36,834 nt of DNA from UBA4421 sp028228615 (GCA_028228615.1 JAOJBS010000023.1:1-36834), one strand, 5' to 3'; shown: positions 24,414 to 33,310, counted from the first letter of the stretch. The notes: generated from the letters alone by a model not told the origin. Made by a program: numbers and translations.

Positions 24414-25757
24414 ATGACAGAAAAGCACAAGGCGGAAAATCTCAGTTCAAATCGCGCCACCACAAAAGCGCATTGGATGCCGTTTACAGCAAATCGCCAA
24501 TTCCATAAAGACCCGCGCATCGTGGTGGCGGCTGACGACTGTCACTTCATCAGCGATGATGGCCGACGCGTATTTGATTCGTTATCTGGACTATGGTGCT
24601 GTGGCTATGGCCACAATCGACCTGAGATAAGCAACGCCGTCACCGAGCAACTGGCAATATTAGATTACGCCCCAGCATTTCAATATACCCACCCCGGTGC
24701 CACCACCTTGGCAAACCGCCTGACCGATATGGCGCCTGGCAACCTCAACCACGCCATTTTCACCAATTCAGGTTCAGAGTGCGCAGATACAGCGCTGAAG
24801 TTAGCGCGAGCGTATTGGCGGCTCAAAGGTCAACCCAGCAAAACGCGCTTTATTGGCAGAATGAAGGGTTATCACGGCGTGAATTTCGCCGGTACTAGTC
24901 TTGGCGGCATTGGCGCGAACCGAAAACTGTTCGGCCAGCTGGGTGATGCCGACCACCTGCCCCACACGTTGCAAGCTGAATTTGCTTTCACCAAAGGCCA
25001 AGCTGAGCACGGCGCAGAACTGGCCGATCACTTGCAGCAATTGATCATGCTGCATGACGCGTCAAATATCGCTGCGGTGATTGTTGAACCTATGTCTGGA
25101 TCTGCAGGCGTTATCGTACCGCCCAAAGGCTACCTGCAACGGCTAAGAAATATTTGTGACGAGCACAACATTTTGCTCATTTTCGACGAAGTTATTACCG
25201 GATTTGCGCGAACAGGCGAGCGCTTTGGTGCTGACACCTTTGGCGTAGTCCCAGACATTATGACCGTGGCCAAGGGTTTAACTAATGGCGTTATTCCTAT
25301 GGGCGCGGTGCTCAGTTCTGCGCCTATCTATGAGGCTTTCATGGCCATAGAAACCCCGGAGCATATGGTGGAGTTACCTCACGGCTATACCTACTCTGCG
25401 CACCCTGTTGCCTGCGCGGCGGCTAATGCCGCACTAAACGTGTTTGAAAACGACAACATGGTCCAGCGCTCCAAAGCCCTTGCACCGGTATTGGAAGAGA
25501 CACTGCATAGCTTGCGCGGCACACGTCATATTACTGATATTCGCAATTTCGGCATGGCCGGCGCTATACAACTCAGCCCCCGAGACAACGACCCAACCAT
25601 TCGACCCTTTGAAGTGGGCGTACGTTGCTGGGAAATGGGCGTGTACGTGAGGTGGGGCGGCGACACCCTACAATTTGGGCCCGCATTCACTGCCTCCAAA
25701 GATGACATCAAATCTATTGCCAGCGTTGTTGGCGAAGCGCTGGAACAAACCAGCTAA
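24414..25757 (+). CDS. Class III aminotransferase (omega-amino acid:pyruvate type)
   Basis: A 447-residue PLP enzyme of the omega-transaminase group. HWMPFTANRQFHKDPR and SGLWCCGYGHNRPEI are near-signature openings of beta-alanine:pyruvate aminotransferases. TNSGSECADTALKLAR binds the cofactor phosphate, FDEVITGFARTGERFGAD carries the Asp that contacts the pyridine nitrogen, and VAKGLTNG holds the Schiff-base Lys287. Length is normal. It moves an amino group from a terminal amine or omega-amino acid (beta-alanine, taurine or polyamine product) to a keto acid; the exact donor cannot be told. It follows the GST gene closely. Confidence 0.93.
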   Translation: MTEKHKAENLSSNRATTKAHWMPFTANRQFHKDPRIVVAADDCHFISDDGRRVFDSLSGLWCCGYGHNRPEISNAVTEQLAILDYAPAFQYTHPGATTLANRLTDMAPGNLNHAIFTNSGSECADTALKLARAYWRLKGQPSKTRFIGRMKGYHGVNFAGTSLGGIGANRKLFGQLGDADHLPHTLQAEFAFTKGQAEHGAELADHLQQLIMLHDASNIAAVIVEPMSGSAGVIVPPKGYLQRLRNICDEHNILLIFDEVITGFARTGERFGADTFGVVPDIMTVAKGLTNGVIPMGAVLSSAPIYEAFMAIETPEHMVELPHGYTYSAHPVACAAANAALNVFENDNMVQRSKALAPVLEETLHSLRGTRHITDIRNFGMAGAIQLSPRDNDPTIRPFEVGVRCWEMGVYVRWGGDTLQFGPAFTASKDDIKSIASVVGEALEQTS

Positions 25758-26023
25758 CCTTCGGCGGGTACTCACGACCTTGTCATCAACAACCGGTATC
25801 TTGTGCATAAGTGACCAACAGCCTGCGGCACGATTTGGCAACCTTTAACGGTAAACGGGTGGCGCAACATTTGCTTTAGAGAAAAAAATTAACCCTGTTC
25901 AACCTTAGCTTGACCAGCGTACCATCCCCCTCGTGCATGGATAAAACCAAACCGTTTAACCCTAGCCGCAGCCCAGCAAATCCTTGCCAATAGGCACGCG
26001 GTCAAACTTAGGAACTTACTGAT
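25758..26023. other. Intergenic region upstream of the lipoprotein methyltransferase
   Basis: About 266 bases without a coding pattern. It contains TTTAACGGTAAACGGG and the partly inverse AACCGTTTAACCC further on, but no clear promoter or terminator. AGGAAC lies 11 bases before the ATG at 26024. Confidence 0.3.
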
Positions 26024-26923
26024 ATGCGTTTTTCAATTATTCTGGCGATCACTTTTATTTTTAGTGCATGTAGCCAACCTGAGGCAAACCAAACACCCGC
26101 AGCAGAGGCCATGCCGATGGCTGAAACCACTGCACCTGCAACCAATGAACTGTCAGCAATCTTGGCGGCTCAACCAGAGGCAGTACAGGCGCGATACGTT
26201 TACCGCCACCCTGAAGAAACCCTCAACTTCTTTGGCATACAGCCGGGCATGACCGTAGTAGAGGCCCTACCAGGCGGCGGTTGGTACAGCAAACTGTTGC
26301 TGTCCCACCTTGGCGCAGAAGGCCAATTGGTCGGCGTAAACTACCCACAAGCCGTATGGCCGCTATTTGGCTTCTTCAGCGAAGAGCGCATAGCCCAGCT
26401 GGCTACGTGGACAACTGACTGGCCAGCAGGCGCTCAAGAATGGCGCGGCGAAAACGCTGCATCTGTCTCGGCTTTTGAATTTGGCAAGACACCAGAAGAC
26501 TTAAGCGGCACCGCGGACGCGGTGTTATTTATTCGCGCGCTACACAACTTAGCAAGGTTCGAAGACCAAGGCGGATTTTTAACTACGGCAATTACAGACA
26601 GTTACAACGTGTTAAAGCCAGGCGGCATTGTCGGCGTGGTGCAACACCATGCACCAGACACTGCAAGCGACGAGTGGGCTAACGGCTCTAGAGGCTACCT
26701 AAAGAAGGGTTTTGTGATTGCACAAATGCAAGCAGCAGGCTTTGAATTTGTTGCAAGCTCTGACGTTAATGCCAACAGCAACGACCAACCTGGCGCTGAG
26801 GACGTTGTTTGGCGTCTACCGCCCTCTTTGCGAGGAGCAAAGGACGACGCTGAATTAACGGCAAAAATGCTGGCTATCGGCGAATCCAATCGCATGACAT
26901 TGAAGTTTAGAAAGCCGCTTTAA
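26024..26923 (+). CDS. Predicted methyltransferase, class I SAM fold, lipoprotein
   Basis: A 299-residue protein with an N-terminal lipoprotein signal (TFIFSACSQ, Cys16), a low-complexity Ala/Pro/Thr linker, and a class I SAM-methyltransferase-like domain. Motif I is seen as GMTVVEALPGGGWYSKLL (Glu80, Gly84-86), followed by a VLFIRALHNLARF motif IV region and LKPGGIVGVVQHH, typical of methyltransferase motif VI. This matches the group of exported predicted methyltransferases known from many proteobacteria (COG4798-like). Periplasmic SAM is not known to be available, so a true methyl-transfer role outside the cytoplasm is uncertain. The ModB gene starts 112 bases later. Confidence 0.82.
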   Translation: MRFSIILAITFIFSACSQPEANQTPAAEAMPMAETTAPATNELSAILAAQPEAVQARYVYRHPEETLNFFGIQPGMTVVEALPGGGWYSKLLLSHLGAEGQLVGVNYPQAVWPLFGFFSEERIAQLATWTTDWPAGAQEWRGENAASVSAFEFGKTPEDLSGTADAVLFIRALHNLARFEDQGGFLTTAITDSYNVLKPGGIVGVVQHHAPDTASDEWANGSRGYLKKGFVIAQMQAAGFEFVASSDVNANSNDQPGAEDVVWRLPPSLRGAKDDAELTAKMLAIGESNRMTLKFRKPL

Positions 26924-26947
26924 TAGGCAGACAGCAACTCATGAAAA

Positions 26948-26981
26948 GGGGCACTGGAGAGACATCCTAGGCCACTGCCCC
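26948..26981 (+). terminator. Hairpin after the lipoprotein methyltransferase
   Basis: GGGGCACTGG (26948-26957) pairs with CCACTGCCCC (26972-26981) with one mismatch around a 14-base loop. It lies 24 bases after the TAA and ahead of modB. The following text (GTCTTCAAC) is only weakly T-rich. Confidence 0.5.
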
Positions 26982-27035
26982 GTCTTCAACTACACGCACC
27001 ATCACAGCTTTAACACGACCTAGCGGACACATTCT

Positions 27036-27704
27036 GTGGAACTCACAGCCATTTGGCTCACTCTTAAACTGGCGTCCATCACCACCCTGATTCTGCTGTT
27101 TTTAGGCACCCCACTTGCGTGGTGGTTGGCCCACAGCAGCAACAAGCTGCGCCCCGCTGTTGAGGCCCTAACGGCAATGCCTCTCGTCATGCCGCCCACA
27201 GTCATCGGCTTTTATCTTTTGCTGCTCTTCAGCCCAGACAATCCCATTGGACAGTTTTGGTTTCAAATCACCGGCGACACTCTCACCTTTTCTTTTTCTG
27301 GGTTGGTTGTCGCATCCCTAATTTATTCGCTGCCCTTTATGGTGCAGCCCTTAATGAATACTTTTGCCCAGGTCGGCAAAGGCCCGATTGAGGTGGCGTA
27401 TACATTAGGCGCAAAACCTTGGGACGCTTTTTGTAATGTAATTTTGCCACTCTCATTAAGGGGCTACATTACCGCTTCGGTACTGACCTTTGCGCACACC
27501 ATTGGCGAGTTCGGCGTTGTATTAATGGTCGGCGGCAACATTCCTGGCGAGACACGACTTGTCTCAATTGCCATTTACGAGGAAGTTGAAACCCTCAACT
27601 ATGCTCAGGCGCATTTGCTTTCAGGCATCCTTGTCGCATTCTCGTTTATCGTCTTATTGCTCGTCTACAGTACCAACCGGCGTGCCGCTATGCGGGTGCT
27701 GTAA
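27036..27704 (+). CDS. modB: Molybdate ABC transporter permease ModB
   Basis: A 222-residue inner-membrane permease with about five hydrophobic segments. It forms the channel for molybdate (or tungstate) driven by ModC. The start region (LTLKLASITTLILLFLGTPLAW), MPLVMPPTVIGFYLLLLF, and the ATPase-coupling EAA loop (AYTLGAKPWDAFCNVILPLSLRG) all match ModB. GEFGVVLMVGGNIPGETR near the C-terminus is very characteristic. The start is a GTG. modC begins two bases after the stop, so the pair is co-translated. No modA is found in the window, and the upstream neighbour is a methyltransferase-like lipoprotein. Confidence 0.94.
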   Translation: MELTAIWLTLKLASITTLILLFLGTPLAWWLAHSSNKLRPAVEALTAMPLVMPPTVIGFYLLLLFSPDNPIGQFWFQITGDTLTFSFSGLVVASLIYSLPFMVQPLMNTFAQVGKGPIEVAYTLGAKPWDAFCNVILPLSLRGYITASVLTFAHTIGEFGVVLMVGGNIPGETRLVSIAIYEEVETLNYAQAHLLSGILVAFSFIVLLLVYSTNRRAAMRVL

Positions 27705-27705
27705 T

Positions 27706-28824
27706 ATGTTAAAGCTAGACATAAATTTGCAACGCGACGATTTTGAGCTCGCTATCGCAACCACCATTGGCGCAGGTGTAACCGCCGTCTATGGCCCTAG
27801 TGGCAGCGGCAAGACCAGTTTACTCAGAGCCATAGCGGGGTTAGTGCCCGCCCAAGGCCAAATCACGTTTATGGGTGACACATGGCTGGATGCGACCCCG
27901 CCAACGCCCAATTACCAAAGAGCCACTTACCAAAGACCCCCTTACCTAAGACCGATAGGATTGTTGTTTCAAGACGACCGACTCTTCGGACACCTGAATG
28001 TGCTGGGTAACCTGAACTTTGCAGTAAAACGAGCACCACGCAGAAAACCAGAGGGGGAGCGCCAACCGACCAAGGCAATTTCACTTGAAGCGGTAGTGGA
28101 GACATTTAATTTAGCAATGTTGTTAGAGCGCAGTGTGACCAACTTATCCGGTGGCGAGCGCCGCAGAGTGGCCATGGCGCAAACGCTACTTACCCAGCCA
28201 CAACTACTGTTGTTAGATGAACCCCTGAGTGGTTTGGATGAGGCTCGAAAAAGAGAAATACTGCCCTTTTTGTATACACTGGCTAACGAATTCTCAATAC
28301 CCACCCTATACGTTAGCCACCAACTGGAAGAGGTCACACAGCTGTGCCAGAACATGCTGGTCATGGATCAGGGCGAGCTACGCTTTCATGGCACCACTCA
28401 TGAAGGCGTCAATTTTGTGGAGGCACAGCTCAGCAACTTAATGACCACCGACCTTTCTTTTTTGACGGGCACCGTCATTGGAGTAAATGACACCTACCAT
28501 CTAACGACATTAGATGTGGCTGGCCAAAGGGTACAAATCCCCCAATCACAATACAAAAATTTACAGACTGGCGACCAGGTCACCCTGAATATAAAACCCC
28601 GTGATGTAGCCCTTGCACTAGCGCAACCCAGCGGCATAAGTATTCGCAATATTTTGCAGGGGGTTATTAAAAATATCGCAGCGACAGAACAGTTTGCCGA
28701 TATCACCTTGAGTATTGGCGACCAGACCCTACGCTCACGCATAACGCTGGCAGCCGCCAACGAACTCAAGCTAGCGCCAAACATGAGCATCTACGCATTG
28801 CTCAAAAGTAGCGGTCTAAGTTAA
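27706..28824 (+). CDS. modC: Molybdate ABC transporter ATP-binding protein ModC
   Basis: A 372-residue ABC ATPase that powers molybdate import. Motifs in order: Walker A GPSGSGKTS (30-38), Q-loop LLFQDDRLF (Gln89), signature LSGGERRRVAMAQ (147-159), Walker B LLLLDEPLSGLD (167-178) and the switch His205 (YVSHQLEE). The C-terminus (about 300-372, NILQGVIKNI to ANELKLAPNM) is a molybdate-binding MOP domain that identifies ModC. The ATG at 27706 follows the modB stop by one base; longer readings from within modB have no ribosome site. A repeat of 15 bases, three copies, lies before the Q-loop and lengthens that loop compared with usual ModC. Confidence 0.95.
   Translation: MLKLDINLQRDDFELAIATTIGAGVTAVYGPSGSGKTSLLRAIAGLVPAQGQITFMGDTWLDATPPTPNYQRATYQRPPYLRPIGLLFQDDRLFGHLNVLGNLNFAVKRAPRRKPEGERQPTKAISLEAVVETFNLAMLLERSVTNLSGGERRRVAMAQTLLTQPQLLLLDEPLSGLDEARKREILPFLYTLANEFSIPTLYVSHQLEEVTQLCQNMLVMDQGELRFHGTTHEGVNFVEAQLSNLMTTDLSFLTGTVIGVNDTYHLTTLDVAGQRVQIPQSQYKNLQTGDQVTLNIKPRDVALALAQPSGISIRNILQGVIKNIAATEQFADITLSIGDQTLRSRITLAAANELKLAPNMSIYALLKSSGLS
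27912..27956 (+). repeat. Three 15-bp tandem units inside modC
   Basis: TTACCAAAGAGCCAC, TTACCAAAGACCCCC and TTACCTAAGACCGAT follow without gaps at 27912-27926, 27927-27941 and 27942-27956. They code for a near-repeat of five residues (YQRAT, YQRPP, YLRPI) just before the Q-loop. The unit is a multiple of three, so copy-number change would keep the frame. Confidence 0.92.
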
Positions 28825-28897
28825 ATAAGATAGCCTGATATTTCGCAGGACCCAACAAACGAACAGCAAACTCGCTTGCCCATCTGCAAACCAACCG

Positions 28898-30307
28898 CTA
28901 ATCGGCGTTACGCCAGTTGCCATGAAACCCATAAGGTATTCGATGATCTAAATAGGCTTTAGCGAGAGGCCCCGCTGCGACGTTTTGCGCGTCCATAATG
29001 GCTAAATGACTGGCGCCTCTATTTGCATCATAAACATGCGCCAACAAAAACCCTTCGCCCTCGTCAGCTGTACTAGAGGCTGGCACAAAAATTGGCTCCC
29101 CTGTTGCACACCCCTCACCCACGTCATATAAATCCAACGCGTTAGTCTTATGGTCTACTGCGCCAATAACGTTAAAGCCGCCTACTTTTTCCGGCGGCTG
29201 AGTATCGCCAGCAAAATAGCCGTAACGATAATCCATACCGGTCAGGCGCTCATCAAAGCGCGGGAACTCACAAACAATGTCATGCAGTTGCTCAGACTTA
29301 AACACGTCGCTGGCACCGTCTAAGTCAAAGGTCCAGCGGACCATTTTTGCCAATGCCTTCTTTGGATCACCCCGGCTGCCGTCTACTAACGGAAACAATG
29401 GCGCTTCAGGATACTCACACACATCACTGATGATCTTATTGCCCTGAGTATAAGTATTCATGGGATGGAATACGTAGCTGGGCGCGCCACGGAACCAGCG
29501 CAAATCTTTCACTGAACCCGTTCTGGGCATAACACCGATATGCACACCCTTCTCTGGCTCCCAGGCGTAAACAGGTCCGCCTGCGAAGGCACGCTCTAGT
29601 GACCCAGTAAGCGGCATGATTGGGAACAGAATATGTTCTTTGGTCACCATAAAATCGTGCACCATAGATGCATACGGCGCTACAAATGACTCTGAACGAG
29701 TGACTAAACCATTTGCGTCCACAACGCTAAAGGTCATGTGCTCTGAGATTTTGCCGTCGGCGTTATAACCAAAGAAAAACATTTCTCCAGTTTCTTCATC
29801 CATTTTCGGGTGGGCGGTCATTGGCCCGAGGAGTTTGCCACCAAAGGTATGTATCCCCTTAGTTTGCAATGTTATGGGGTCTAGCTCGATGGGGGCATGG
29901 GCCTCTTCTAAAACTAACAGTTTACCGCCGTGCCAAATAATATTGGTGTTAGCCACGCCGTCGGTCTGTATACCCTGCACGCTTTCATCAACGTCCATGG
30001 GGTTAAAACTGCTGAAAAGTGCGCGCCCGGCTTCACGCTCTTTCTCAAAACGCTGAGTTCGAACCCAGCGGTTGCGATAGCTCACGCGCCCGTCTTCGAC
30101 ACTTAAGGCGTGGACCATGCCATCCCCACCAAACATGTGATAGGTGCCTCTAGGTGCATATTGAGCATTTGGGCCGTTACGGTAGAAAGTGCCATTGAGT
30201 TGCTTGGGTACTTCGCCTTCGATCACTAAATCGTGAACGTCGCATTCCATTTGAAGGGGTGCAAAACCACCACGTAGATTGGGGTGATTTGGGAATAATT
30301 GAGCCAT
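28898..30307 (-). CDS. Carotenoid-cleavage oxygenase family (RPE65/lignostilbene dioxygenase type)
   Basis: Numbered from the ATG at 30307, the protein has 469 residues, typical for this Fe(II) seven-blade propeller family, which splits C=C bonds of carotenoids, stilbenes or retinoid-like compounds with O2. The four iron-binding histidines are visible: His166 (MTAHPKMD), His217 (SMVHDFMVTKEH), His281 (YVFHPMNTYTQG) and His462 (YGFHGNW). LNGTFYRNGPNAQY and MFGGDGMVHAL are family openings. AGGAA sits nine bases before the chosen ATG; longer readings upstream run into the exonuclease gene. The substrate (apocarotenoid or lignin-derived stilbene) is open. Confidence 0.93.
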   Translation of the reverse strand: MAQLFPNHPNLRGGFAPLQMECDVHDLVIEGEVPKQLNGTFYRNGPNAQYAPRGTYHMFGGDGMVHALSVEDGRVSYRNRWVRTQRFEKEREAGRALFSSFNPMDVDESVQGIQTDGVANTNIIWHGGKLLVLEEAHAPIELDPITLQTKGIHTFGGKLLGPMTAHPKMDEETGEMFFFGYNADGKISEHMTFSVVDANGLVTRSESFVAPYASMVHDFMVTKEHILFPIMPLTGSLERAFAGGPVYAWEPEKGVHIGVMPRTGSVKDLRWFRGAPSYVFHPMNTYTQGNKIISDVCEYPEAPLFPLVDGSRGDPKKALAKMVRWTFDLDGASDVFKSEQLHDIVCEFPRFDERLTGMDYRYGYFAGDTQPPEKVGGFNVIGAVDHKTNALDLYDVGEGCATGEPIFVPASSTADEGEGFLLAHVYDANRGASHLAIMDAQNVAAGPLAKAYLDHRIPYGFHGNWRNAD

Positions 30308-30351
30308 CGGTATGTTCCTATCCAATTGTGCCGTTCTAAATGACGACTTAC

Positions 30352-31122
30352 TTAGATTAAGTCTACACCTACTGGACAGTGATCGGAGCCTAAAACATGA
30401 GGCCAAATAAAGGCCTCTTTCACCCGGCGCATGCCGGACCGCGAGGCAAATACATAGTCTATGCGCCAACCCACGTTGTCGTCTCGGGCACCGCCAAATT
30501 GACGCCACCAAGAGTAATGATCTGGCTCGTCTACATGAGTTGCTCTAAAGGTGTCCACCCAACCATGACTCTGCCAGCGAGTGAGTTCGTCGCGTTCAAG
30601 TGGTAAAAACCCACTGGCCTTTTTATTGGTCTTAGGGCGCGCCAAATCTATTTCTTCGTGCGCAGTGTTGTAATCACCCACCACATACACAGGACCCCGC
30701 TTACGCAGCACCTCAATACGATCGAACACAGCCTTATAAAAATCCATTTTATATGGCACGCGAGAATTATCACGATCCTTGCCACTGCCTTTGGGAAAGT
30801 AGACACAAACCACAGCCAGCCGGCCATAGTGCGCAATGATAAATCTTCCTTCGTCATCAAAGCGGTCTTCACCCAGACTTGTTTCAACACGGCTAGGATT
30901 GGTTTTACTGTAAATGGCTACCCCGCTGTAACCCGGGCGTTTGGCCGGCGCAAAGCACACGTGCCAATTTGGCGGCGCCAAAACATTAGGCGGCAGCTGT
31001 TCTGGAAAGGCACGCACTTCCTGTAATGCAACCACATCAGCATTTGAGGATTCTAAAAAATCCAAAAAGCCGCGTTTTGCGCAAGCACGAAGTCCATTTA
31101 CGTTCCAACTAACAATCCGCAT
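30352..31122 (-). CDS. xth: Exodeoxyribonuclease III
   Basis: From the ATG at 31122 the protein has 256 residues, the usual size for exonuclease III/AP endonuclease, which repairs abasic DNA sites. MRIVSWNVNGLRA is the classic N-terminus; Glu35 in VALQEVRAF binds the metal; YVVGDYNTAHEEIDLARPK and NVGWRIDYVFASRS follow; GSDHCPVGVDL at the end holds the catalytic Asp-His pair. Two earlier in-frame starts (31134, 31146) are possible but add residues unlike the family. The carotenoid-oxygenase gene starts 44 bases after its stop on the same strand; that link is probably only positional. Confidence 0.93.
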   Translation of the reverse strand: MRIVSWNVNGLRACAKRGFLDFLESSNADVVALQEVRAFPEQLPPNVLAPPNWHVCFAPAKRPGYSGVAIYSKTNPSRVETSLGEDRFDDEGRFIIAHYGRLAVVCVYFPKGSGKDRDNSRVPYKMDFYKAVFDRIEVLRKRGPVYVVGDYNTAHEEIDLARPKTNKKASGFLPLERDELTRWQSHGWVDTFRATHVDEPDHYSWWRQFGGARDDNVGWRIDYVFASRSGMRRVKEAFIWPHVLGSDHCPVGVDLI

Positions 31123-31146
31123 CTTTCTAACCATTTGAATAAGCAA

Positions 31147-31277
31147 ACATCTCAGTAGTGAATAGAAACCATTTTACGATTATGGCGCAATAAAAATGCG
31201 GACCAGCGGTAGCCTCTAGACAGACCACCTGCATTTTTTTGAAAAAAAAGTGTTTTTTTGAGGACTGTTGTCCACTC
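31147..31277. other. Intergenic region with mirrored homopolymer runs
   Basis: Between the metallopeptidase and exonuclease genes. At 31232-31261 it has a T7 run, G, an A8 run, GTG and a T7 run. A7/T8 could pair into a weak hairpin on the minus strand and may serve as a terminator for the metallopeptidase gene or as a slippage-prone tract. Confidence 0.4.
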
Positions 31278-31958
31278 TTAGCGGCGCAAAAGCAATGCGG
31301 CCCACCGGGTTAGGTTGAGCACATCTGCCAACGCCGCAGCGACATAGGTAAATGCCGCTGCACGTAAAATCTTCGCAACAACCTGTTCTTGCTTCGCGCC
31401 CAAGTAAGAACCGGCTTGCAAAACCGGTAACGCCTTACCAAAACTTGCGTCCCATTCTATCGGCAGAGTTACAAGATGAACCATCATCCGAATCAAAAGC
31501 CCACCAAGACCGCAAGCCGCTAGCACCCAAAACGGCACAGGATGACGGGTTATTAGCGCAAAAATAGGCGCCGCCCAAATAGCCCCTGCGCTGAATCGAG
31601 CAACCTTGTCGGCAATAGGCACTAATTTGGTCCTTATCACCAGTCGAGGGTCATTCTGGTGGTCTTGCATTGCATGGCCCACTTCATGAGCGGCAATGGC
31701 AACTGCCGTTAGCGAACGGCCAGAGAAATTGGCCTCGCTTAACCGCACGCGCTTGTCTACCGGGTCATAGTGGTCACCGATTTCTGTGGTCTCTACCTTT
31801 ACCGAGTCTAGACCAAAGCGCTCAATAAGATGCTGAGCCAGCTCACCGCCCGTACCTGGCATGCCCTCTAAATCTTCAGAGTGGGCATTCATCACCCAGC
31901 GCACCCATAAGCTCGGCGCAAACACCACGACCACGAGTATCAAGACAAGTACGATCAT
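31278..31958 (-). CDS. YugP-type neutral zinc metallopeptidase, membrane-bound
   Basis: A 226-residue integral membrane protein. It begins with a hydrophobic helix (LVLILVVVVFAPSLWVRWVM), and the zinc motif AAHEVGHAMQDH (His91, Glu92, His95) follows an acid-rich soluble segment with LERFGLDSVKVE-like text. Two more hydrophobic segments (IWAAPIFALITRHPVPFWVL and LGGLLIRMMVHLVTLPIEW) lie after it, and the C-terminal end has AAAFTYVAAALADVLNLTRW, a stretch very typical of the YugP/DUF-type zinc peptidase family. The substrate is unknown. It follows the HpcH/HpaI aldolase gene by 44 bases on the same strand. Confidence 0.9.
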   Translation of the reverse strand: MIVLVLILVVVVFAPSLWVRWVMNAHSEDLEGMPGTGGELAQHLIERFGLDSVKVETTEIGDHYDPVDKRVRLSEANFSGRSLTAVAIAAHEVGHAMQDHQNDPRLVIRTKLVPIADKVARFSAGAIWAAPIFALITRHPVPFWVLAACGLGGLLIRMMVHLVTLPIEWDASFGKALPVLQAGSYLGAKQEQVVAKILRAAAFTYVAAALADVLNLTRWAALLLRR

Positions 31959-32002
31959 TCCGCTAGTTACTCATCAACACAGAATAAATGGCATTGAACC
32001 GA

Positions 32003-32794
32003 CTAATAGCCGGTGCCTTCGCGTTTTGTCTCAGCAATGCCTCGAGCTGCTGCCAACTCTTTCGCAGCATTTTTCGTCATATGACCAGATTCACTGCCCA
32101 AGGTGACAAAATTGAACCCTAGCTCCAAATACTTCTGGGTATATTCAATACCGCCCGTATGAATACCCGCGGCAATACCGTGGGCCTTACATTTGGCTAA
32201 CAAAGATTTAACCATCTCCAAGTGCTCGGGCTGAGGTTGGTCTCCCATTGCGGGTAAACCCATAGACAGCGCTAAATCTGCGGGGCCAATGTACACACCG
32301 TTGAGGCCCGGCGTAGACATTATTTCGTCTGCATTGGCGATGCCTTCAGCCGTTTCAATCATGGCTATACACGCTATTTGATCGTTGGCTTCAACGGCAT
32401 AACCGCGCCCGGCATAAAGGGCGGCACGAATAGGTCCAAACGAGCGGTTGCCTAAAGGTGGATAACGACACGCGCGCACAGCAAGCTCTGCCTCTTCACG
32501 GTTGTTCACCATTGGTACGATCACGCCATAGGCACCGGCATCTAGCACCTTCATAATTTCGTAGGGCTCATTCCAAGGCACTCTAACAATAGGTGTGGCA
32601 TCTGAATTAGAAATAGCTGGCAACATATCTCGCACATCAGTGTAATCAATGAGACCGTGTTGCATATCAATGCACACCCAATCGAAACCTAATTTCGATA
32701 TAACTTCCGCTGAATAGGCGTTTGCAAGGCTCAGCCAGCAGCCGATGGTTTGCTCATCATTACGCCAAGCGGACAGTGCTTTATTTTCTCTCAT
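32003..32794 (-). CDS. HpcH/HpaI aldolase family protein
   Basis: From the ATG at 32794 (strong GGAGGG ribosome site 6 bases ahead) the protein has 263 residues, normal for class II pyruvate-type aldolases such as 4-hydroxy-2-oxoheptanedioate aldolase. It has GCWLSLANAYSAEVISKLGF, the catalytic-His segment CIDMQHGLIDY (His46), MIETAEGIANADEI (metal-binding Glu) and YIGPADLALSMG (metal-binding Asp). It would split a 4-hydroxy-2-oxo acid into pyruvate and an aldehyde, the last step of several aromatic meta-cleavage routes. An extradiol-type dioxygenase and a crotonase lie within 2.5 kb, which would suit such a route (inference). Confidence 0.92.
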   Translation of the reverse strand: MRENKALSAWRNDEQTIGCWLSLANAYSAEVISKLGFDWVCIDMQHGLIDYTDVRDMLPAISNSDATPIVRVPWNEPYEIMKVLDAGAYGVIVPMVNNREEAELAVRACRYPPLGNRSFGPIRAALYAGRGYAVEANDQIACIAMIETAEGIANADEIMSTPGLNGVYIGPADLALSMGLPAMGDQPQPEHLEMVKSLLAKCKAHGIAAGIHTGGIEYTQKYLELGFNFVTLGSESGHMTKNAAKELAAARGIAETKREGTGY

Positions 32795-32989
32795 ACCAGT
32801 CCCTCCTACATAGTTTTGCCTGAGTACCATACGTCATTTTTACGCAAAAATTCCATCAGATAACGCAGTAGATCGCCTGCCTGGTAACAAATACCTGACT
32901 AAAATTTAGACCCATCTAGTAACATTGAGCAATACGGCGGATGCTGGCGCCCTAAATATGACCTGAATACCAAAAACTTGAATACCACT

Positions 32990-33310
32990 ATGACAACACT
33001 GAACCAACAATTTATTGACCTTAGCAATACCACCAGAGAGCTCATCGGCCTGCTGGTTGAAACGGATGAAAAATTCTGGCTCATGGTGATGCGGCGTGCA
33101 GTGGTCAAGGTCGATGCCCACGAACTCGCTGGGGCGACCTTAATTTTGGGTTGCTACGGTGGGATGGATACTTTTTCTGATTTGATCATAGGCAAATCTC
33201 TTGAGGCAGACGACCCACTGAGCTTTCGTAACTTAAATGCTCGCTTAGACCATCTGCGAACCCAGACCTTTGAAGCAGCAAGGCGTATCGCAGCGCGACA
33301 AACTTGGTAA
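32990..33310 (+). CDS. Small conserved hypothetical protein (DUF6966-like)
   Basis: From the ATG at 32990 it has 106 residues. It starts with LNQQFIDLSNTTRELIGLLVETDEKFW and has LILGCYGGMDTFSDLIIG in the middle, which resembles small cytosolic proteins with an LLxxxGGMGSxNDL pattern often filed under a DUF6966-type family. No catalytic motif is visible. A TTG at 32978 is an alternative start; neither has a strong ribosome site. It lies alone on the plus strand between two minus-strand genes. Function unknown. Confidence 0.6.
   Translation: MTTLNQQFIDLSNTTRELIGLLVETDEKFWLMVMRRAVVKVDAHELAGATLILGCYGGMDTFSDLIIGKSLEADDPLSFRNLNARLDHLRTQTFEAARRIAARQTW

Noticed and set aside
27559..27705. N-terminal extension of ModC inside modB
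   Set aside because: The ModC family begins at MLKLDINLQ; the extension is the shifted reading of the modB 3' end.
30308..30511. N-terminal extension of the carotenoid-oxygenase reading frame
   Set aside because: It overlaps the end of the exonuclease gene, has Arg-rich text unlike the family, and the ATG at 30307 has a ribosome site.
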